From Phytopseudomonas argentinensis (GTDB taxonomy: Bacteria > Pseudomonadota > Gammaproteobacteria > Pseudomonadales > Pseudomonadaceae): a stretch of DNA of 64,000 bases. The stretch spans positions 480,487 through 544,486 of the forward strand of contig NZ_FORC01000002.1 in assembly GCF_900113905.1 (NCBI RefSeq). Direction: 5' to 3'. Shown here piece after piece: positions 58,413-64,000 of this stretch. A program made the position numbers and the translations under genes. Each line of letters begins with the position of its first letter. Position 1 is the first letter of the stretch. A model generated the notes under the pieces. The model did no database searches. It saw only the letters and a list, made by a program, of their open reading frames with translations, and was not told the origin of the DNA.

Positions 58413-59753
58413 ATGTTTTCACGGATCACGCTGCTGAGCGTCAATCTGGTTCAGCGCTTCCTGCCTTCTCCTTTCGTATTCGCCATGCTGCTGACCCTGG
58501 TGGTGCTGGCGCTGGGCATCTTCGCCACCGGCCAAAGCCTGCCGCAGATGGCCCAGCACTGGGGTGGCGGTTTCTGGAATCTTTTGACCTTCACCATGCA
58601 GATGGCGCTGGTGCTGGTCACCGGTCACGCCCTGGCCAATGCGCCACCGGTGGCCCGGCTGCTGGATCGTCTGGCGCGCATTCCCAGCACGCCGGGTCAG
58701 GCGATCGTGTTCGTCACTCTGGTGGCGATGGCCGCATCCTGGGTCAACTGGGGCTTCGGCCTAGTGGTCGGCGCCGTGTTCGCCCGGGCGCTGGCGCGGC
58801 AGGTGCAGGGCGTGCATTACCCATTATTGGTGGCGGCAGCCTATTCGGGCTTCCTGGTCTGGCATGGCGGCCTGTCAGGCTCGGTACCGTTGTCCCTGGC
58901 CACCGGTGGTGCGGATCTGGAACGTATCAGCGGCGGCGTGCTGACCGCTGCCATTGGCGTCGAGCACACGCTGTTCACCACCCTCAACCTGACCATCATC
59001 GCCTTGCTGGTAATCGGCGCGCCGTTGCTCAACCGGGCGATGATGCCGCGCACGCCCACGGTGGCCGCGCCCGAACTGCTGATCGACCCGCCGGCGCCGG
59101 TTATCCCGCGTGAAACCGGCGCCCAGCGTTTGGACGACAGCCGCATTCTCGGTTTGCTGATCGTCGCCCTGGCGGCCATCTATTTCGCCTACCACTTCGC
59201 CAGTAACGGCTTCGGGCTGACCCTGAACCTTGTGATCGGTATCTTCCTGTTCGCCGGCCTGTTGCTGCATGGGTCGCCGGAACGCTACGGGCGGGCGGTT
59301 CAGGACAGCGTCGGTGGCATCAGCGGGATCATCATCCAGTTTCCGTTCTACGCCGGGATCATGGGCATGATGGTCGGTGCCAACGCCGAGGGGCAGACGC
59401 TCGGCAAGCTGATCAGCGACCTGTTCATCGACTGGTCATCGGCCGAGACCTTTCCGCTGCTGACCTTCCTGAGTGCCGGACTGCTGAACATGTTCATCCC
59501 GTCGGGCGGCGGCCAGTGGGCGGTGCAGGGGCCGATCATGCTGCCGGCCGGTGAGGTGCTCGGCGTGGCGCCGGAGATCACCGCCATGGCGATTGCCTGG
59601 GGCGACGCCTGGACCAACATGATCCAGCCGTTCTGGGCGCTGCCGCTGCTGGCCATCGCCGGCCTGGGCGCGCGGGACATCATGGGCTATTGCCTGATCA
59701 TGCTGCTGTATTCAGGCGTGGTGATCGGCGGCGCGTTCTACTTTCTGGTGTGA
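58413..59753 (+). CDS. Short-chain fatty acid transporter (AtoE-like)
   Basis: A 446-residue inner-membrane protein with about 12 segments; motifs [61 protein letters not shown] and [18 protein letters not shown] are those of AtoE/TIGR00366 short-chain fatty acid (acetoacetate/butyrate) transporters. No ato genes flank it. Confidence 0.9.
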   Translation: MFSRITLLSVNLVQRFLPSPFVFAMLLTLVVLALGIFATGQSLPQMAQHWGGGFWNLLTFTMQMALVLVTGHALANAPPVARLLDRLARIPSTPGQAIVFVTLVAMAASWVNWGFGLVVGAVFARALARQVQGVHYPLLVAAAYSGFLVWHGGLSGSVPLSLATGGADLERISGGVLTAAIGVEHTLFTTLNLTIIALLVIGAPLLNRAMMPRTPTVAAPELLIDPPAPVIPRETGAQRLDDSRILGLLIVALAAIYFAYHFASNGFGLTLNLVIGIFLFAGLLLHGSPERYGRAVQDSVGGISGIIIQFPFYAGIMGMMVGANAEGQTLGKLISDLFIDWSSAETFPLLTFLSAGLLNMFIPSGGGQWAVQGPIMLPAGEVLGVAPEITAMAIAWGDAWTNMIQPFWALPLLAIAGLGARDIMGYCLIMLLYSGVVIGGAFYFLV

Positions 59754-59791
59754 GCGAGGCGTGGCGCCGGCGGGCGCCGGCAGCACCAAAG

Positions 59792-61060
59792 TCACTGCGC
59801 CGCAGGCTGGCGCTTCTTGATCGCCGCGATCAGGCGCTCGGCCAGGGCCGGGTAATCCTTGTCGTAGTGGTGGCCGCCTGGCAGCTCCAGCTTCTCGCCG
59901 ACGCTTTGCTGCTGGGTGCAGCCGCTCTCCGGCGCTTCTTCGCTGCCGTAGACGCAGAGCACCTTCTCGGCGGGCAGCTTGACCAGTTCCGGGCCGGTGG
60001 CGGCTTCGTCGGCGTCCTTGCCCAGCCAGCCTTCGACCTGGATCTCGAAAGCACCGCTGCGGGCCAGCGCAAGCAGCAGCAGGGCATCGACCTGTTGCTT
60101 GTCGCTGTCGGGCAGACGGTTGTAGAGCGCCGGCATCACATCGGCGCCGAATGAATAACCGATCAGTACGAAGCGCTTGGCGTGCCACTTCTCGCGGTAC
60201 TCGCGCATCATTTCAGAGAGGTCGCTGGCCGCCTGGTCCGGGCTCTTGCGCTGCCAGAAGTAACGCAGGGTATCGACGCCGACCACCGGGTAGCCGCGCT
60301 CGGCCATCTGCTCGGCTACGGCCTTGTCCAGGTCACGCCAGCCACCGTCGCCGGAGTAGAACAGGCTCACGGTATCGCCAGGCGGCGTGGACGGCACTTC
60401 GACCACTGGCAGATCGTCGCTGGCGCCTTGCAGCAGGCGGCGCAACTGGGCGATCAGCAGCGCCTTGGGCGCAGTGTCGTAATCGCCGATCAGGGTTTCG
60501 GCATTGGCCTGCTCGCGCACGAAGCGGGCGCTGGCGTCATCCGGGTTGTCGTTCCAGGCGGCCAGCCAATGGCCGTGGCCGCTGCTGGCCGGCGGCGGGG
60601 TGCCGCAATCAGACTTTTCCAGGGAAAAACCGACGGACAGCGCCTGGGCCTGGTCGTCGTTCTGGCTGGCAAGCCAGCGCCAGGCGAGCATGGCGGCGGT
60701 GTCGCTGCCGGCCAGCAGGTTCAGCGGGCCACCCAGTTGTGCGGCAGCGTCCTGCAGGGTTTTGTTCTGCACATCGCAGTTCTGCTGGGTAACCGGATAC
60801 TGGCCGACAACGGCGTGGTTGGACTGCGCCAGTTCCAGCAGCTCTTCATCGCCGAGCAGTTGATCCTTCGGCAGCACCAGCAGCACGCGGCGGTGTACCT
60901 TGCCGCCTGGCGTGGCGACCTGCAGGTCGCCACCGGAGGCCAGCGCGTGGTGCGCCAGGCTGGCGGCGGCCGGCGGGCGCAGCCAGAAGTAGAGGCCGCC
61001 GGCGACCACGGCCAGCAGCAGGGCGAGGATCGGTAACAGGCGTTTGGCAGTGCGGGTCAT
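59792..61060 (-). CDS. acvB: AcvB/VirJ-family protein, probable lysyl-phosphatidylglycerol hydrolase
   Basis: A 422-residue periplasmic or membrane-anchored alpha/beta hydrolase. N-terminal anchor (about 7-26), a first VirJ-like domain, then a second with the nucleophile elbow GYSFGADV and YSGDGGW region. In Agrobacterium, AcvB hydrolyses the lysyl-PG made by the neighbouring synthase. It overlaps mprF by one base (TGATG), so synthesis and hydrolysis of lysyl-PG are coupled here. Confidence 0.9.
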   Translation of the reverse strand: MTRTAKRLLPILALLLAVVAGGLYFWLRPPAAASLAHHALASGGDLQVATPGGKVHRRVLLVLPKDQLLGDEELLELAQSNHAVVGQYPVTQQNCDVQNKTLQDAAAQLGGPLNLLAGSDTAAMLAWRWLASQNDDQAQALSVGFSLEKSDCGTPPPASSGHGHWLAAWNDNPDDASARFVREQANAETLIGDYDTAPKALLIAQLRRLLQGASDDLPVVEVPSTPPGDTVSLFYSGDGGWRDLDKAVAEQMAERGYPVVGVDTLRYFWQRKSPDQAASDLSEMMREYREKWHAKRFVLIGYSFGADVMPALYNRLPDSDKQQVDALLLLALARSGAFEIQVEGWLGKDADEAATGPELVKLPAEKVLCVYGSEEAPESGCTQQQSVGEKLELPGGHHYDKDYPALAERLIAAIKKRQPAAQ

Positions 61061-63690
61061 CAGCGTTTCACCAGTCCGGTAAAGCCGCCGGCGATCAGCG
61101 CGGCGGTGTCGGTCAGTGCCACCAGCGGGTCGAGCCCAGCGGGTACGGCCATGTAGCGCGGTTCCCAGTCTGGCTGGAACTTGTCCTTGAAGCGGCGCAG
61201 GCCCTGGAAGTTGTAGAACGCCTCGCCACGCTTGAACACCAGTGCGCCGAGGCGCTGGGCCAGCGGCGCGCCGCGACGCGGCTGCAGGCCGGAGAGCGGC
61301 ACCATGCCGAGGCTGAAGCGCGCGAAGCCGGCGGCCTTGAAGTGCAGGATCAGGCCGAGCATGAGGAACTCCATGGTCAGCTTTGGCGCATCGGGCAGCA
61401 CACGCATCAGGTCCAGGGTGGCGAGGTCGCGGCTGTCGGTTTCCAGGAGGTTGGCGAAGGCCACGGCGCGGCCTTCGACCCGGGCGATGACGATACGGAA
61501 GCGGTTCAGATAGGCCGCGTCGAAACGGCCCAGGGAAAAGCCTTTCTCACGCATCTGCTTGCCGCCCAACCAGGCATCGGAAATGCCGCGTAGCTCGTCG
61601 AACGGCGCCTGGCCGGGTTCATGGAACTCCAGCACCAGGCCGTCTCGCTGGCCGCGGTTCCAGGTGTAGCGCAAATCCTTCATGGCCTTGCCGGTGCTTT
61701 CCAGCTCGAAGCGGTTGAGGTCCACGCGCGCCTCTTCGCCGAGCTTGATGGCGGTCAGGCCGATGTCCATGTACAGCGGCAGGTTCTCCGCGCGCACCTG
61801 GTAGAAGACCGGGCGGGTGTGGTGGCGGTCACACAGGTCGCGGAACTGCCACACCAGCTCGGCGCGGCGCTGCGCCGTGCCGATGGGGTCGAACAGGGCG
61901 ACCATGCTGCGCGCGCGGCGCGAATACATCAGAAAGGCATCACCTTCCGGGTGCATCAGCAGCGCTTTGTCGCCGGTCAGCGCCAGGCCACCATCGGCCT
62001 GGTCGGAGGCCTTGACGATCTGCGCGGCACGGTCCAGCTCCTCACTGCTCGGCAGGCTGATGGCCGGTGGTGCGGCGCGCAACAGCCAGGCCAGGAACAC
62101 CATGCCGAGCACCAGTACGCAACCCAGGGCGGCGCGCAGGCCACGAGGCGCATCGGCGTTCACCGCGAACTGCCACCACAGCTGATTTTCGTAAGGCACG
62201 TCCTGATAGGCGAAGAACAGCAGCCAGATGGACGCGCCAAGCACGCAGGCACTGGCGGCCAGGTGCCAGGGTGAGAGAGGCAGTTCCATCAGCCGGCTGG
62301 GTCGGTAGAAGTAAGGGCGAAACAGTGCAAGCAGGCCGGCGGTGATGCTCAGCAGCAGGGCTTCTTCCCAGTCGAAGCCCTTGAGCAGGGAAAGAATCGC
62401 GCCGGTTACCAGCAGGCCCAGAGTCATGGCCCAGGCAGCTGAAAGGCGACGGCGCAGGCCCTGGGCGAGTAGCAGGCAGAGCAGGCCGATCAGGCTGGCG
62501 CCGAAGTGCGAGGCATCGATCAGTCGATGGGGGATGAGAAAATCCAGTGTCTCCAGGCGCTCGTCCAGGCTGGGCGTCGCTCCGGAGAACAGCAGCACCA
62601 TGCCGGAAATGAACACCAGCAAGGCGAGGATCGGCGCGGCCAGGCCGCTGGCCGCACGGATCGCCTGACGCGCGCTGATGAGGCGGCGCAGCTCCATGCC
62701 CAGGAGCAGCAGGCAGGCCACCAGCAGCGGCAACACGATATAGATGAGGCGATAGAGCAGCAGTGCCGCCGCCAGGGGAGCAGCGCCCAGCTCGCTGGCA
62801 AAGGCGGCCAGCAGCACCGCCTCGAACACCCCGACGCCGCCTGGTACATGGCTGAGCACGCCGGCGGCCAATGCCAGCAGGTAGACCAGCAGGAAGGTGG
62901 TGAAGGGCGGCGCTTCGGGCAGCAGCAGGTACAGCACGCCGGCGGCGGCGCTGACGTCCACCAATGTGATCAGGATCTGCAGCAGTGTCAGGCGCGCGCC
63001 TGGCATGCGCAACAGGTGGCGGCTGACCCGCACCGTCACGCAGTCGGCGTTCGGGCGCTCTTCCATGCGGGCGCGGTGCAGCTTCAGCAGCAGGCCAGCG
63101 CCAAGGGCCAGCAGCACCAGGCTTATGGCGATCAATACCGATTGCGGCAGGCGTAGCGCGGCGGAGGCAGCTGCCGGGTCGGCCAATGCGGCGAGGGCGG
63201 CAAGAATCGGCAGCGCGCAGCCGAGCGAAAGGCTGGCGAACACCGTCATGCGGGCGATTTCCACGCCGCCGATGCCATGCCGGGCATACAGTCGGTAGCG
63301 GATCGAGCCGCCGGAAAGCATCGACAGGCCGACGGCGTTTCCGATGGCGAAGGCGCAGAAGCCGCCGGTGGCCAGGGTACGACCGGGCAGGCTGACACCG
63401 GCATAACGGCTGGCCGACCACTCGTAGCCGAGCAGGGCGATGAAACCGATGATGGTCAGACCCACCGCGCCGAACAGATTGGCGGTTGGTACGGCCAGGA
63501 TGGAGGCATGCAGGGCGCTGGGATCGAGCTCGTCGAGCAGGTGCCGGCAGGCCAGCAGGGCGATGACGAACAGGGCCAGGGCGACACTCAGCCCCAGTGG
63601 CTGGCGGTATCGATCCAGGCGTTGGCGCCAGAGCAGCAGTTGAGATTTGGGCAGAGAGGATGGAACAGTAGCGTCGGAGCTGGCGCGCAT
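61060..63690 (-). CDS. mprF: Bifunctional lysylphosphatidylglycerol flippase/synthetase MprF
   Basis: Transfers lysine from Lys-tRNA to phosphatidylglycerol and flips the product, reducing surface negative charge. 876 residues: about 14 N-terminal membrane segments (flippase, about 1-540) including GVGVFEAVLLAA and GGSIRYRLYARHGI, then the C-terminal GNAT-like synthase domain (about 560-850; ALTGDKALLMHPEGDAFLMYSR, VAFANLLETDSRDLATLDLMR). Start at 63690 with AGAGG RBS. First gene of the mprF-acvB operon. Confidence 0.94.
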   Translation of the reverse strand: MRASSDATVPSSLPKSQLLLWRQRLDRYRQPLGLSVALALFVIALLACRHLLDELDPSALHASILAVPTANLFGAVGLTIIGFIALLGYEWSASRYAGVSLPGRTLATGGFCAFAIGNAVGLSMLSGGSIRYRLYARHGIGGVEIARMTVFASLSLGCALPILAALAALADPAAASAALRLPQSVLIAISLVLLALGAGLLLKLHRARMEERPNADCVTVRVSRHLLRMPGARLTLLQILITLVDVSAAAGVLYLLLPEAPPFTTFLLVYLLALAAGVLSHVPGGVGVFEAVLLAAFASELGAAPLAAALLLYRLIYIVLPLLVACLLLLGMELRRLISARQAIRAASGLAAPILALLVFISGMVLLFSGATPSLDERLETLDFLIPHRLIDASHFGASLIGLLCLLLAQGLRRRLSAAWAMTLGLLVTGAILSLLKGFDWEEALLLSITAGLLALFRPYFYRPSRLMELPLSPWHLAASACVLGASIWLLFFAYQDVPYENQLWWQFAVNADAPRGLRAALGCVLVLGMVFLAWLLRAAPPAISLPSSEELDRAAQIVKASDQADGGLALTGDKALLMHPEGDAFLMYSRRARSMVALFDPIGTAQRRAELVWQFRDLCDRHHTRPVFYQVRAENLPLYMDIGLTAIKLGEEARVDLNRFELESTGKAMKDLRYTWNRGQRDGLVLEFHEPGQAPFDELRGISDAWLGGKQMREKGFSLGRFDAAYLNRFRIVIARVEGRAVAFANLLETDSRDLATLDLMRVLPDAPKLTMEFLMLGLILHFKAAGFARFSLGMVPLSGLQPRRGAPLAQRLGALVFKRGEAFYNFQGLRRFKDKFQPDWEPRYMAVPAGLDPLVALTDTAALIAGGFTGLVKR

Positions 63691-63869
63691 CGGATACCTC
63701 TTGGGCAGTGCGGCTCAGATTGAAGGATGGAATCCAAGTTCCAATTTGTATCAAGCAATGTATGAGCTTGAGCAAGCCGCTTCAAGGTGTCTATGGCAGG
63801 CATCTGCAAAGCGTAGCCCATCAGCATAGGTGTGCGGCGGCAGTAGCTAACTTTCGAGCGGCCACAAAA

Positions 63870-63899
63870 AAAGCCCCGACAGCAGACTGTCAGGGCTTT
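63870..63899 (-). terminator. Terminator of the tRNA-fMet gene
   Basis: On the minus strand AAAGCCCTGACAG, loop TCTG, CTGTCGGGGCTTTTTTT: a stem of about 12 bp with one mismatch followed by T's, beginning about 10 bases after the tRNA 3' end. Confidence 0.85.
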
Positions 63900-63909
63900 C
63901 TTTCGAAGG

Positions 63910-63986
<77 letters not shown>

Positions 63987-64000
63987 CCGGCCATTCTATA

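Noticed and set aside
63588..63827. Small minus-strand frame upstream of mprF
   Set aside because: It overlaps the mprF start in another frame and encodes no recognised domain; the region is better explained as promoter and leader.

Overview
The window is about 64 kb of GC-rich chromosome from a Pseudomonas. Gene content and order (mltF-purL, Tat/type II secretion/PhoX cluster, leuA, xseA, rimO, mprF-acvB, initiator tRNA) fit the genus. The exception is an AT-rich integron cassette array at about 52.3-55.7 kb. No tool was run; functions rest on reading translated sequence, motifs and gene order.

Layout. (1) 1-5.8 kb: 3'-truncated mltF, divergent purL with a clear terminator, and a small YqfO/NIF3-like gene. 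(2) 5.9-21.6 kb: a phosphate-starvation secretion island. tatABC (leftward) diverges from gspK (rightward). After a repeat-filled gap come a leftward PhoX phosphatase with a Tat motif and lipobox, a rightward lipoprotein resembling SoxB/5'-nucleotidases, and gspCDEFGHIJLMN with overlapping genes. Pho-box-like 7-mers at 11-bp steps sit in both divergent promoter regions, so export (Tat), secretion (T2SS) and cargo look co-induced by PhoB. (3) 21.6-29 kb: metabolic and regulatory genes (L,D-transpeptidase, pirin, LysR, methionine aminotransferase plus omega-amidase, MerR, epimerase, alcohol dehydrogenase). (4) 29-37 kb: a gamma-glutamyl-amine (putrescine-type) catabolic cluster, a LysR regulator divergent from puuA-puuC-puuB-puuD-puuP. 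(5) 37-52 kb: leuA with a Leu-rich upstream leader, MscS-type channel, GST, M23 peptidase, xseA, a two-component system, LysR/SDR pair, an NTP/NDP-exchange-like transporter, a TonB-dependent receptor and an HD-like hydrolase. (6) 52.3-56.8 kb: a chromosomal integron. Its intI (rightward) is broken by two compensating indels; six attC sites separate leftward cassettes, mostly of unknown function, one a frameshifted SMI1/KNR4-like gene. (7) 56.8-64 kb: rimO, atoE-like transporter, mprF-acvB operon and an initiator tRNA-fMet.

The most notable points are the Pho-box-framed Tat/T2SS/phosphatase island (related to one known in P. putida), a conserved-looking phosphatase-like lipoprotein that has lost its expected metal ligands, the frozen integron with unknown cassettes, and the candidate leuA leader peptide.
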